Shown: piece by piece, positions 54,461 to 63,557 of the stretch | Layout: every line of letters begins with the position of its first letter | How positions within the stretch are numbered: the stretch's first letter is position 1 | Assembly (NCBI GenBank): GCA_016716715.1 | Contig: JADJVE010000003.1 | Coordinates: forward strand, 372,001-436,000 | Direction: 5' to 3' | From: Acidobacteriota bacterium | Lineage (GTDB): Bacteria; Acidobacteriota; Thermoanaerobaculia; UBA5066 | Length of the DNA: 64,000 nt | Translations under genes and position numbers: made by a program | The notes under the pieces: generated by a model | What the model saw: only the letters and a program-made list of their open reading frames with translations | What the model was told of the DNA's origin: nothing | The model's database searches: none

Positions 54461-55150
54461 TCAGCCCGCGTCCGGCGCTTCCGGCGGGGCGCCGGCGCCC
54501 TGCTTCGTGAGAAGCCTTCCGATGAGGACGGCGGGGAAGAGGACTCCGATCAGCGATTCGAGGTTGGACAGTGCGCGCGCGGCCGAAGAGACGGGTGTGA
54601 TGTCGCCGTACCCGACGGTCGTGAGCGTCACGAAGCTGTAGTAGAGAAACGGCGGATACGAGCCCTCCGCCCGCGCCATCTGGAACGCCGCAGAGCGCAA
54701 AGACGCGAGGAATTCGTAGGCGCAGGCCCACGTGAGGCCGATGAGAAGGTACGCGACGACCGCGCCGACGAGCCGGTGCGACGTGACGGGTCCCGGCGAG
54801 AAGACACGGATGAGGGTGACGAGCGCGAACACGCCGAACGTGAGGCAGGCGGCGACGAGCCGCCATTTCGCGAGAGGGTCCGACGCGTCGATCTGGCGGA
54901 CCATCTCGAGGGCGGTCGCGCTGCCCGCGAGGAGGGCGACGAATATGGCCCCCCAGACGGTCTTGGCGACGACGAGCGCGCCGACGACGAAGAGAAGGAA
55001 GGAGAGCGCGGCTGCCGCGATCGCGAGGCCTGGGAATCCGTCCTTGAGGAGGGGCGCGACGAACAGGTTCGCGACGAGGAGGACGAGGAGGAACGAGAAC
55101 CCATCCTCCCGCTCCCAGACCGAGGTCGTCCTCCGGATGAGGCGCCGCAT
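54461..55150 (-). CDS. Ion channel (K+ channel pore domain)
   Basis: A 229-residue membrane protein. The last ~80 residues form a two-helix pore with the selectivity filter TVGYGD (178-183) in FVTLTTVGYGDITPVSSAAR; four more hydrophobic helices precede it. There is no S4-like Arg ladder and no RCK domain, so gating is unclear. It lies convergent with the AI-2E gene (two bases apart) and downstream of the porin gene on its own strand. Confidence 0.88.
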   Translation of the reverse strand: MRRLIRRTTSVWEREDGFSFLLVLLVANLFVAPLLKDGFPGLAIAAAALSFLLFVVGALVVAKTVWGAIFVALLAGSATALEMVRQIDASDPLAKWRLVAACLTFGVFALVTLIRVFSPGPVTSHRLVGAVVAYLLIGLTWACAYEFLASLRSAAFQMARAEGSYPPFLYYSFVTLTTVGYGDITPVSSAARALSNLESLIGVLFPAVLIGRLLTKQGAGAPPEAPDAG

Positions 55151-55154
55151 CGCG

Positions 55155-56752
55155 TCAGAACCGGAACCGCGAGCCGAGCTGGATCTGCGTCGCGGTTCCG
55201 CTCTGGAGGTCCTTGTTCACGCGCATGCCCGTAAGGAGCTCCGCGACGAGATCGAGCCGCGTGATCGGCGACCACGCGAGGTTGAGAGAGAAGCGCCGCG
55301 TGTACTTGAGCGCGTCGTTGGGCTGATTGTCGAGGACGTTTACCCACACCCAGCCCATGGTCATCGTGGAGCGGAGAGTCTTCGACCAGGCGTGCTCGTA
55401 GCCGAGATAGGCGGCCGTGACCCCGAGGAGGGTCATGTCGCCCGTCGCCGTGTCGAAGTACGCGTCCTGGCCGCCCGCGGCGCGAAGGTCCGTGATGTAA
55501 CGGCCGATCCCGTTCCCACCGTAGAGGGAGAACTTCACGTCGTCCGTCTCGGCCCACCAGCCCGTCCGAAGGACACCGCTGAGTCCGAGGCCCAGGCCGC
55601 CCCTGGATGCGGTCTGATTCGGGTCCAGGTCCGACTCGGCGCGGATCTGCCGGAGCAGGAGCGCCAGCTGCACGTGCCCGAGCTGGCCGAGGACGGGCAG
55701 CGACCCCTTACCCTTGCCGGGGTCCCAACGCGCGCGGAAAACGAAATCGGGGATCAGGTTCACGCCGGAGGCGTTCGTGACGTCCGGCGCCGGGTTCTCG
55801 ATCGAGGCCGCGAACGTGTAGGCGTCGCTGAAGTTCGTCGTGTACCGGATCTGCGGCTGGCGGAAGAGCGAGATCGCGTTCAGGCCCTCGTTGTCGATCC
55901 CGAACGGCTCGGCCTCGGGATCGGAGAACGTGGACCAGGTCTGGCCGAGGATCCAGTGGTCCCACTGGCCGAACGCGTGGCGGAGGACCGCGTTCGAGTT
56001 GATGTCGAACCCGACCTCGATGAAGGCGCGCATTGCGCCCACGCCCGTGGGCGTCCGGAAGTCGAAGTTGAACCTGCTGGCGTTAGCCGCAAGGGTCGTG
56101 CGCGCGCCCTTGCCGGCCGCTTCGCTTCCCTCCACGGGGATCGACGACGTCACGAAGCGGTCGTCGGTCCCGATCGCGTCGAGACTTTCGACCGCCGTCA
56201 CGCGCACCTGCCCGCCGAGCTTGAGGGCCGCGTCCGTGCCCGGAATGCGGAACGAGCCGGGGAACTCGCCGACCGAGACCACGTCCTCGGCTTCCGGGAG
56301 CTTCTTGACCTCCGTCTCGAGCTGCTTGAGCCGCGCCTCGAGCTCGGCGGACGCCGGCGGTTGGGGCGTCTCCCGCTCCATGGCCAGCAGCCGATCCTGG
56401 CTCGCCTTGGCAAGGGCCTCGAGCTTCGCGAGCCGCTCCTCGAGGGCGCGGATCGTCTCGTCCTGTTTCGCGATCGTGGCGTCCTGCTCGGCGAGGCGCT
56501 TCTTGAGCGCCTCGATCTCGGCCTCCGTGGCGGGAGCGGATTTCTTATGAGGAGATTTTGAAGATGAAGATTTCTTTGAAGGGGGCTCTTAGGCGACGCA
56601 GCCGTCTGCATCGAGGGGGCCTCCTGAGCGGGCACCGCCGCTTGCGCTCTTTCACTCGAAGAAATCTCTTTCTTCTCGTCTTTCTCCTGAGCCCACGCGA
56701 GACTCCCCGCCAACGCAGCGAGCGTCGCGGCGATGAGCGGCAGGCGTCTCAC
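55155..56752 (-). CDS. Coiled-coil porin (DcaP/OprP-like barrel), frameshifted
   Basis: Start GTG 56752 overlaps the regulator's stop (GTGA) and gives a signal peptide (RLPLIAATLAALAGSLAWAQ). After AASPKS the frame must shift by one base at a C5 run (56581-56585). Reading then continues PPSKKSSSSKSPHKKSAPA, a coiled coil (EAEIEALKKRLAEQDATIAK to ~residue 135) and a ~370-residue barrel (FRIPGTDAALKLGGQVRVTA ... IQLGSRFRF, terminal Phe). This is the layout of trimeric DcaP-like porins. The ATG at 56381 is internal. Two or three dispersed-repeat copies encode the Ser/Lys linker. It is co-expressed with a sigma-54 activator and probably carries that regulator's nutrient. Confidence 0.8.
56561..56585 (+). 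repeat. AT-rich dispersed repeat, copy 11 (in porin gene)
   Basis: AAGATGAAGATTTCTTTGAA then GGGGG; antisense to the porin, translated as PSKKSSSS. A degenerate neighbour (GAGGAGATTTTGAAGATG) abuts it on the left. The apparent frameshift lies in its terminal G5 run. Confidence 0.6.
56651..56680 (-). repeat. AT-rich dispersed repeat, copy 12 (in porin gene)
   Basis: On the minus strand: GAAGAAAGAGATTTCTTCGA then GTGAA. It is inverted relative to copy 11 and read by the porin gene as EKKEISSSE right after the signal peptide. Confidence 0.55.
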
Positions 56753-58311
56753 GCCTGCGGCCGCTCGATTCCGAGCTTCTCCATGCGCGAGCGCAGCGTA
56801 CTGCGGTTCATTCCGAGGCGCTCGGCGGCGTTGCCGCGGCCCGCAATCCGCCAGGCGCAGTCGCCGAGGACTCTCAGGATGTGCGCGCGCTCGACGTCCT
56901 CGAGGCTCCAGACGCCGGATTCGCCGCGCGCCCGTGCCGGGACGGCGAACGTGCGCTCGTCGAGGATGAGCGCCTCCCCGGGGCTGAGGATGAGAGCGCG
57001 CTCGATGACGTTCTCGAGCTCGCGGATGTTGCCGGGCCAGTCGTAGCGCTGGAGCGCGGTCATCGTCTTGTCCGGGATCCGCGTCACGGCGCGCCCGAGC
57101 GTCGTCCGCTTGCGGGTCACGAAGTACCACACGAGGAGGGGGACGTCCTCGCGGCGCTCGCGGAGCGGCGGGACCTCGATCGGGAAGACATTGAGGCGGT
57201 AGTAGAGGTCGGCGCGCCAGCGCCCCTCGGCGACGGCGGTCTCGAGATCGCGGTTCGTGGCCGCCACGACCCGGGCGTCGGTCTTGATCGTGTGAGAAGA
57301 CCCAAGGCGCTCGAACGTCCCTTCCTGCAGGACGCGCAGGAGCCGTCCCTGGATGTCGGCCGGGACGTCGCTGATCTCGTCGAGGAAGATCGTGCCGCCG
57401 CTCGCGACCTCGAAGCGCCCGAGGCGGCGCTGGAGCGCGCCGGTGAACGCGCCGCGCTCGTAGCCGAAGAGCTCGCTCTCGATGAGCGTGCCGGGCAGCG
57501 CCGCGCAGTTCACGGCGACGAACGGCCGCTCCCCGCGGGCGCTCTTCCGGTGGATCGCGCGCGCGAGGAGCTCTTTCCCCGTGCCCGTCTCGCCGGTCAG
57601 GAGGACGGCGCTCCCCGTCGGCGCGACCTGCTCGATCATGTAGAGGACTTCCATCAGGGCGGGGCTGCGGCCGACGATTTCGTCGAAGCCCTGCGCGTCG
57701 CGGACCTCTTCCCGGAGAACGACGTTTTCGGCATCGGCGCGCTCCCTGAGGCGCGAGATCTCGGAGAGGCTCGCGCGCAACTCGAGCTCCGTGTGGGCGC
57801 GGACGATCGCGCTCGCAAGGATCTCGCCGAAGAGCCGGAAGCGCCCGACGAGCTCCGGCGTCCATTCGCGCTCCGCGACGCTGGCCGAGAACGAGAGGAG
57901 CCCGATCGGCCTTTCCCCGACACGCAGGGGAAACATGAGGTTCGACGTGATGCCGTAACTCGCCACGAACTCGCGCTCTTCCGTCCAGGCCTCCGGCAGC
58001 TCGCCCGGCATCTTCATCGCCCAGCCCTGGCCCTGCCGCGCGCGTTCGATCCAGTTCGGCAGCAAGGACGTCGGCCCTCTCTTGACCCCGGGGAACGCGG
58101 AGAGCGGCCACAAGGCCGCGATGTTCGGAGCCCCGTCGGCGCCGAAGAGAATGACGGCCCCCCGGTCAGCGCCGCAGAAGAGGGCGAGGCGTTCGATCGC
58201 CCCGTCCAGCTCCGCCTCGAACGTCTCGACCGGTGCCGCGAGGAGCCTCGCGGAAACCTCCGCGAGCTTCGCCTCGAAGTCGCTCGTGTCGACGAGACCG
58301 CCGGAGGTCAT
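56749..58311 (-). CDS. Sigma-54-dependent activator with GAF domain
   Basis: A 520-residue enhancer-binding protein. It has a GAF sensor (~25-175; FCGADRGAVILFGADGAPNI), a helical linker (~175-205), then an AAA+ domain with Walker A GETGTGKE (240-247), the sigma-54 contact loop GAFTGA (287-292) and Walker B GTIFLDEISDVP. The C-terminal Fis-type helix-turn-helix reads RILGDCAWRIAGRGNAAERL-like, ending MNRSTLRSRMEKLGIE. All catalytic elements are intact. It is translationally coupled to the porin gene; the GAF ligand is unknown. Confidence 0.93.
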   Translation of the reverse strand: MTSGGLVDTSDFEAKLAEVSARLLAAPVETFEAELDGAIERLALFCGADRGAVILFGADGAPNIAALWPLSAFPGVKRGPTSLLPNWIERARQGQGWAMKMPGELPEAWTEEREFVASYGITSNLMFPLRVGERPIGLLSFSASVAEREWTPELVGRFRLFGEILASAIVRAHTELELRASLSEISRLRERADAENVVLREEVRDAQGFDEIVGRSPALMEVLYMIEQVAPTGSAVLLTGETGTGKELLARAIHRKSARGERPFVAVNCAALPGTLIESELFGYERGAFTGALQRRLGRFEVASGGTIFLDEISDVPADIQGRLLRVLQEGTFERLGSSHTIKTDARVVAATNRDLETAVAEGRWRADLYYRLNVFPIEVPPLRERREDVPLLVWYFVTRKRTTLGRAVTRIPDKTMTALQRYDWPGNIRELENVIERALILSPGEALILDERTFAVPARARGESGVWSLEDVERAHILRVLGDCAWRIAGRGNAAERLGMNRSTLRSRMEKLGIERPQA

Positions 58312-58373
58312 GGGGACATATCACCATAGGTGGCGAAATCCCGCATTGATCTCGCCGCATCATCTCCGATCGG

Positions 58374-58402
58374 TTGACCGAATGATTCAGCAAACTCATT
58401 TA
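58374..58402 (+). promoter_or_regulatory. Candidate promoter for the 58.5-62.5 kb envelope operon
   Basis: TTGACC (58374-58379) is followed after 17 bases by the weak -10 box CATTTA. It lies in the 205-base divergent region between the activator and the outer-membrane protein gene. No good GG-N10-GC sigma-54 box was found there by eye. Confidence 0.3.
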
Positions 58403-58455
58403 CCTGGTTCCGTTTGAGGCCCGAGAGTGCCGTCCGGGGAGAGCGGTACGGGGTT

Positions 58456-58469
58456 AGCATCGTGATGCT
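58456..58469. promoter_or_regulatory. Inverted repeat AGCATC-GT-GATGCT
   Basis: A perfect 6-bp inverted repeat with a two-base spacer, ~48 bases before the 58517 start codon and between divergent genes. It might bind the neighbouring activator or another dimeric regulator. Only its symmetry and position support this. Confidence 0.3.
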
Positions 58470-58516
58470 CGAAGCTAGAATTGCTGAGGCTTCTGGCCGA
58501 AGAAAAGAGGTATTCG

Positions 58517-59389
58517 ATGAAAAGGTTCGTGTTCGGGGTGGCGCTTGCGCTCTTCTTCCTCGCGCTCGCCCCTGCGTCCGCTCTCGCCACCGACGTCGCC
58601 TTCTCCGAATTTCCCGAAGCCGTGGACAAGCCCGTCGTCATCCAGCTCGCCGGCGTCTGGAACTCGTTCGACACGCAGGCCCGGTTGGACGTCTCCCGGG
58701 GCGGGCTCGCGACGATCGGGACCACGCTCGACATGGAAAAACTGTTCGGCGTGCCCACGACCCAGGTCGACTTCCGCGGCGACGGCTCCTGGCGCTTCTC
58801 GAAGCGGAACTACATCGACTTCGGCTACTCGTCTCTGAACCGCTCCGGCACGCGCGCGATCGAGGAGGACGTCGTCTGGAACGGTTACACGTACAAGGCG
58901 GGCGCCACGGTCGACGGGAAGTTCGACAACTATTACGCGTACGTCGGCTGGCACTACGACATTTTCCGGGCCGACAACATCAAGGTCTGGACGGGCCTCT
59001 CGATCGCCTATGAGCACTTCGAGACGGGCCTCGCCGGCCAGGCCTCGATCACGAACCCCGACGGGACGATCACGAAGGGCGCCGTCGTCGCCGACTACAG
59101 CGTGGGCCTTCCGGCGCCGCTGATCGGACTTGGAGTGTCGGGAGCGATCTCGAATCACTGGACGTTCGACTTCTACACGCGGGCGATCGGCTTCAGCTCG
59201 ACCGACATCGCCGGGAGCATCCTGGAGGCCGGGCTCTCGTTCGGGTGGTACCCGACGAAGAACTTCGGCGTCGTCGGCGGGGCGGACGTCAACAGGCTGT
59301 CGATCCGGAAGTACAAGAACGACAACCAGACGATCTCCGCGAGCTACGTCTACACAGGCCCGCGCCTCGGTCTGGTCGTCGGGTTCTGA
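58517..59389 (+). CDS. Outer-membrane beta-barrel protein
   Basis: A 290-residue protein: signal peptide (FVFGVALALFFLALAPASALA), an N-terminal stretch (FSEFPEAVDKPVVIQLAGVW), then amphipathic strands (YIDFGYSSLNR, YYAYVGWHYDIF, IAYEHFETG, LEAGLSFGWYPTKNFGVVGG). It ends GLVVGF with the terminal Phe that the BAM machine recognises. GAAAAGAGG before ATG 58517 fixes the start. It opens a three-gene operon of envelope proteins; the function is unknown. Confidence 0.75.
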   Translation: MKRFVFGVALALFFLALAPASALATDVAFSEFPEAVDKPVVIQLAGVWNSFDTQARLDVSRGGLATIGTTLDMEKLFGVPTTQVDFRGDGSWRFSKRNYIDFGYSSLNRSGTRAIEEDVVWNGYTYKAGATVDGKFDNYYAYVGWHYDIFRADNIKVWTGLSIAYEHFETGLAGQASITNPDGTITKGAVVADYSVGLPAPLIGLGVSGAISNHWTFDFYTRAIGFSSTDIAGSILEAGLSFGWYPTKNFGVVGGADVNRLSIRKYKNDNQTISASYVYTGPRLGLVVGF

Positions 59390-59390
59390 A

Positions 59391-61298
59391 GTGAGCCGCG
59401 CCCGGGTTTCCACCGTCCTCCTCCTGGCCGCCGCTCTCGTGGCGCCGCCGGCGGCGGCGTGGATTTACCCGGAGCACCGGAACATCGCGGGCAGCGCGTT
59501 CGAAGGCCTCGACCCCGCGCGAAAGGCGGCGCTCGAGAAGCTCTGGGCCGAGGCCCGCAAGGGCCACGAGGACCGGCTGTGCGAGAAGCCGTGGGCCGGC
59601 GACCAGGGAAACAAGCCGGCCTGCATCGACCTCGCGGCGTTCCCCGCGCTCGCTGGAGATCACTCCTGCTCGGGTGATCAGTTGCTCAACACCGTCCTCG
59701 AGACAAAGTGGGTCCTCGACGTGGCGGCGGTCACGTCCGTCCTCGACAAGGGGCTCGCGACGGCGAAGAACAAGAACGAGGCGCGCAACCGCCTTACCAA
59801 ATCCGACCTCGAGCTCCAGCGCAAGGACCCGGAATACGCGACCCGAGCGGGCTCCAATAACGTTCATTTTCTCTTGACCCGCGACACGGACGACGTCACG
59901 GAATTCCTCGTCGCGAGCATCAAGAAGGACGTCGAGCTGAACGGCCTCGGGGTCTGGGCCCGCTACCACGTCGCGGCGATGCGCCTCGCGCACGAGCTCG
60001 AGGCGGGCCGCGTGCCCGAGGACAAGCGGCCCGCTGTGGCGCTCACCGCGCTCGCCGCCGAGGCGTTCGGCGACCACTTCCTCGAGGACGCGTTCGCGTC
60101 CGGGCACGTCGCCGGAACGTGGGGGGACGTCGCGACGCGCAAGGGAACGCACGACTACTACAACCAGAACGGCTTCGACGCCATCACGTGGAGCGGGAAG
60201 CCGATGCTCCTCTTCGGCGACGCGAACATGAAGCCGGCCGACCTCGCCCGGACGGCGGCGGCGGTGCGTGAGAGCTTCGAGCAGCTCCTCGACGCCGCAT
60301 CGCCCGGCTGGGCCCTTGCGGGCGAGGCGGACGCGGTCTCCCTCGACTGGTCGAAGGCCGTCCCGGCCTTTGACACGTGCAAGTCGACCAAGATGCCCTC
60401 CGGGGAGGGCGTCCCGCTGTCGTTCTTCGAGAAGGAGGGCGTTCCGATCCTCCTCACGACGCCGAAGCCCGGCCGCAAGCCGCCGGAGGGCGCCATGCCG
60501 CGGTTCCGATCCGAGATCGGCCCATTCATCGGCCTCGCGGCGGGGCTCTCGGCCGGCTGGGCGGACGGCGGGATGGAGTCGACCGAGTCGGTGGCCCGGG
60601 CCGGCGGCACGATGGAAATCGGGGCGCGCGCGGGTCTCGGGCTCGAGGCGCTCCTCGGCGATGCGGGCGACGGGCAGATCTTCCTGCAGGCAGGCGTCCT
60701 CCAGGAGATCGGGTCCAAGAACGTCTGTGCCGACCCGTGCTCGGGTTCCGGCCTCGTGGCAAACCTCGCGCTCAGGACGCCCGCGCGCAAGGCGATCGCG
60801 ACGCGCATCCGGATGCCTTTCTGGCTGATCCCCGGCGACCTCATCCTCGCCGCGCCGATCCTCGGGTTCCTGGCGCCGAAGACGTACGAGAGCATGGCGA
60901 TGGTGGCCGCGAGCGGCGGCGTCATTCCCTGGCAGACGGGCCTCTCGACGTTCCTCGGCCGGGTGCAGTTCATTCTGGGGCGGGAAGTCGGCGCCTCGTT
61001 CTTCGGCTACTCGGGCGGCGAGGATCAGCTCTTCGTGGCCACTCCCGGGTCCGGCAGCGGCTCGTTGACGGCGATCTCGCTCCGGTCGATCCGCTGGGAT
61101 TTCCCCATCGTGGAGGTTCGTCCCTTCCGCAGCTACGCGACGACGCAGGCGGCAGCCGTCCTGATCCAGATCGGCGCGGCATTCGACAAGCCCACGAAGA
61201 TCACGGTCGAGGCTCCGCCTGGCGCTGCCGCGCCGTATCTGAAAACGTCGTCGTCCGTTTACTTGCGACTCGCCTTCGACTGGAGGCAGTACTTCTGA
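59391..61298 (+). CDS. Secreted protein with phospholipase C-like His/Asp motif
   Basis: A 635-residue protein starting at GTG 59391, one base after the preceding stop. After the signal peptide (VSTVLLLAAALVAPPAAA) the mature form begins WIYPEHRNIAG. A helical domain (~20-300) has the metal-site-like pattern AAEAFGDHFLEDAFASGHVAGTW and VHFLLTRDTDD, reminiscent of zinc-dependent phospholipase C/S1-P1 nuclease folds (N-terminal Trp plus spaced His and Asp). The C-terminal ~250 residues (GPFIGLAAGLSAGWADGGME to LRLAFDWRQYF) look like a beta-barrel ending in Phe. It may be a surface-displayed hydrolase; the catalytic claim is inference. Confidence 0.65.
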   Translation: MSRARVSTVLLLAAALVAPPAAAWIYPEHRNIAGSAFEGLDPARKAALEKLWAEARKGHEDRLCEKPWAGDQGNKPACIDLAAFPALAGDHSCSGDQLLNTVLETKWVLDVAAVTSVLDKGLATAKNKNEARNRLTKSDLELQRKDPEYATRAGSNNVHFLLTRDTDDVTEFLVASIKKDVELNGLGVWARYHVAAMRLAHELEAGRVPEDKRPAVALTALAAEAFGDHFLEDAFASGHVAGTWGDVATRKGTHDYYNQNGFDAITWSGKPMLLFGDANMKPADLARTAAAVRESFEQLLDAASPGWALAGEADAVSLDWSKAVPAFDTCKSTKMPSGEGVPLSFFEKEGVPILLTTPKPGRKPPEGAMPRFRSEIGPFIGLAAGLSAGWADGGMESTESVARAGGTMEIGARAGLGLEALLGDAGDGQIFLQAGVLQEIGSKNVCADPCSGSGLVANLALRTPARKAIATRIRMPFWLIPGDLILAAPILGFLAPKTYESMAMVAASGGVIPWQTGLSTFLGRVQFILGREVGASFFGYSGGEDQLFVATPGSGSGSLTAISLRSIRWDFPIVEVRPFRSYATTQAAAVLIQIGAAFDKPTKITVEAPPGAAAPYLKTSSSVYLRLAFDWRQYF

Positions 61299-62467
61299 TG
61301 CGCCGCGGGGCTGTCGTCGCGCTCGTCGTGGCGGCGGCCCTGCAATTCGTCGCGCCGGGGACGCTCGCGCAGACGCCTCCCGAGGGCGAGCAGGCGCCGC
61401 CCGCGAAGCGCTCGCTCTTCAAGGACTCCGAGGACGGCGCATTCGACGTCGGCCGCTGGGCCGCGACGCGGACGGGCATCCTCCCGATCCCCGTCCCGAT
61501 CACCGAGCCCGCGGTGGGCTACGGGTTGGCGCTCGGGCTCGTGAAGATCCACGGCGGGGGACTCGCCGGGACGAAGGACGCCCCGCTCGGCGTCACGGGC
61601 AAGCCCGTTCCGGCGGACGTCTCGGCGCTCGCCGGCGCCGCGACGGAGAACGGAACGTGGGCCGTGGCCGTCGCGCACCTCGGTTACTGGGGCGGCGACC
61701 GGTGGCGGTACACGGGCGTCCTGGGCCGCATGTCGCCGCAGCTCGACACGTACGACGCCGAGGGGCGCGCCTACGGCTTCAACCTCGACGGCTGGGTCGT
61801 CTACCAGGAGCTGAAGCGGCGCGTGGGGCGGTCGAACCTCTTCCTCGGCGCGCGGTTCGTCTGGATGGACACGACGACGCGCTTCGACGCGGAGATCGCC
61901 CCGCCCGACGTCCCGAGGCCCGAGTTCACGAGCCGCGACTCGGGCCTCGGCGCCGTTGCCGAGTTCGACTCGCGGGACAACACGTTCACGCCGAACCGGG
62001 GCGTGCAGGTCAAGGCGTCCGGCACGTTCTACGGGCCGTACCTCGGCGGCGACAACGACTACCAGCGCTACACGTTGGACGGGTTCTTCTTCTGGGACGT
62101 CGACCCGCGGCTCGTCCTCTCGACGCGCCTGAGAACGCAGAACGTCGCGGGTAACGCGCCCTTCTATGCGCGCCCGTTCATCCGGCTGCGCGGCATCCCG
62201 GCGATGCGCTACCAGGGCGAGACGGCCGTGTCGCTCGATGGCGAGGCGCGTTGGGCCCTGACGAAGAGGTGGTGGCTCGTTGCGTTCGCGGGCGCCGGCT
62301 GGACGGACGCCGGCACGGCGCGCGCCCTCACGGACGAATCGGTCCACGCCGGCGGCTTCGGCTTCCGCTACCTCGTCGCCCGCAAGCTCGGGATTCTGGC
62401 GGGGCTCGACGTCGCGAAGGGTCCGGAGCAGTGGGCTCTCTACGTCGTCTTCGGAAGCTCGTGGTGA
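61298..62467 (+). CDS. BamA/TamA-like outer-membrane barrel without POTRA domains
   Basis: A 389-residue protein: signal peptide (VVALVVAAALQFVAPGTLA), a short periplasmic stretch, then a 16-strand-like barrel. It contains the surface-antigen hallmarks LGAVAEFDSRDNTFTPNRGV, RLRGIPAMRYQGETAVSLDGEARW and FRYLVARKLGILAGLDVAKG. The length leaves no room for POTRA repeats, as in the short 'BamA/TamA family' proteins. The ATG shares one base with the upstream stop (TGATG). It may secrete or anchor its operon partner. Confidence 0.82.
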   Translation: MRRGAVVALVVAAALQFVAPGTLAQTPPEGEQAPPAKRSLFKDSEDGAFDVGRWAATRTGILPIPVPITEPAVGYGLALGLVKIHGGGLAGTKDAPLGVTGKPVPADVSALAGAATENGTWAVAVAHLGYWGGDRWRYTGVLGRMSPQLDTYDAEGRAYGFNLDGWVVYQELKRRVGRSNLFLGARFVWMDTTTRFDAEIAPPDVPRPEFTSRDSGLGAVAEFDSRDNTFTPNRGVQVKASGTFYGPYLGGDNDYQRYTLDGFFFWDVDPRLVLSTRLRTQNVAGNAPFYARPFIRLRGIPAMRYQGETAVSLDGEARWALTKRWWLVAFAGAGWTDAGTARALTDESVHAGGFGFRYLVARKLGILAGLDVAKGPEQWALYVVFGSSW

Positions 62468-62513
62468 GGCGAGGCGCGCGGAAAGCGCGCGCGCCGATGC
62501 GGGTGGACGCGAC

Positions 62514-63470
62514 TTAAGACCTCGCGGTTTCGCGCGGACTTTCCCCGAACAGACCACGATACTGGGAGCTGAAGCGGCCCAGGTGCCAGAACCCGTGGTC
62601 GAGAGCGACACGTGCGATGCGCGTCGTTGCGCCGCCGGCGCGCGGGCTCCTCAGGACCCGGCGCGCCTGGTTGAGACGCAGGCGCCGGAGATAGGTCGCG
62701 GGCCCCATGCCGAGGATCTCGTGAAAGGCGAGGCTCAACGTCCGCCTCGGGACGCCGCATGCGGCACACAGGTCGCCCACCTGCAGCGAGTGATCGCCCG
62801 CCTTCCCGACGAGCTTTTCCGATCGGCGAACGAGGTCGGTAGCTTGGGCGAGCGGTCGAACCGGCGGCGCCGGCGACGCCTGCGCAAACGCACCGAGGAA
62901 GCCGTCGACCAGTTCGTCCTGGATCGCGGTGATCGCCGCCGTCGACCTCCGGACCTGCTCGTCGGATCGCAGGATTTTCGCGGCCTGCCGGAAGCGGACG
63001 ACGAGGTCGCGTCGCGGGGCGCCGCGCGGTTCGCAGACGCTCCATTCCCGCTTCAGGAGGCCGGAGGCTTCCGGGAACTGCCGCTTCACGATTGTCTCGA
63101 AGAGGCCCTGGCGCAGCGCCACGCACACCACGGAGAAGTTCCGGCCGTAGAGTCCGTCGTGCTCGGCGCCCGGCGCGTGGGCGAAGATCGTCCCGGTCCG
63201 GACCTGGGTGCCGTGCTGAAACGAGCGGGTGCCCGCGCCCGTGACGACGCTCAGGGTCCACATCCCCTGCGGAAACCGTCCACTGCCCCGCAGGGGCAGG
63301 TTGGTCTCCACCCAGGAAACGCCTCCGCCGGGCAGCCCGGCACGCAGGTGATGACCCCGCAGCGGCCCGGGCGCCAGCTGCGACAACTCGACGTCGGATC
63401 CGCGCAGCACCGCGGCGTAGGACTCGGCGTCCGTGATCTCGTAGTCGAGAAACTCGGTGGTGACGGCCAT
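62514..63470 (-). CDS. AraC family transcriptional regulator
   Basis: A 318-residue regulator. The N-terminal ~200 residues resemble the AraC-binding-like cupin sensor (GTIFAHAPGAEHDGLYGRNF). The C-terminal ~100 hold two helix-turn-helix motifs: LCAACGVPRRTLSLAFHEIL with GPATYLRRLRLNQARRVLRS, and RIARVALDHGFWHLGRFSSQYRGLFGESP, the second matching the family signature. It is divergent from the DUF3604 gene (87 bases) and may regulate it. Confidence 0.9.
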   Translation of the reverse strand: MAVTTEFLDYEITDAESYAAVLRGSDVELSQLAPGPLRGHHLRAGLPGGGVSWVETNLPLRGSGRFPQGMWTLSVVTGAGTRSFQHGTQVRTGTIFAHAPGAEHDGLYGRNFSVVCVALRQGLFETIVKRQFPEASGLLKREWSVCEPRGAPRRDLVVRFRQAAKILRSDEQVRRSTAAITAIQDELVDGFLGAFAQASPAPPVRPLAQATDLVRRSEKLVGKAGDHSLQVGDLCAACGVPRRTLSLAFHEILGMGPATYLRRLRLNQARRVLRSPRAGGATTRIARVALDHGFWHLGRFSSQYRGLFGESPRETARS

Positions 63471-63557
63471 CTTTGACGGGCGTTTGCCCGAAACGGATAG
63501 AGCCCGAATCGAACGAATGCTATACGAGACACGTACTCAACTCCCCAGGAGGCCGGC

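Noticed and set aside
58312..58516. Possible sigma-54 promoter between the activator and outer-membrane gene
   Set aside because: No GG-N10-GC pair fits; the closest (TGGCGAAATCCCGC) has the wrong spacing.
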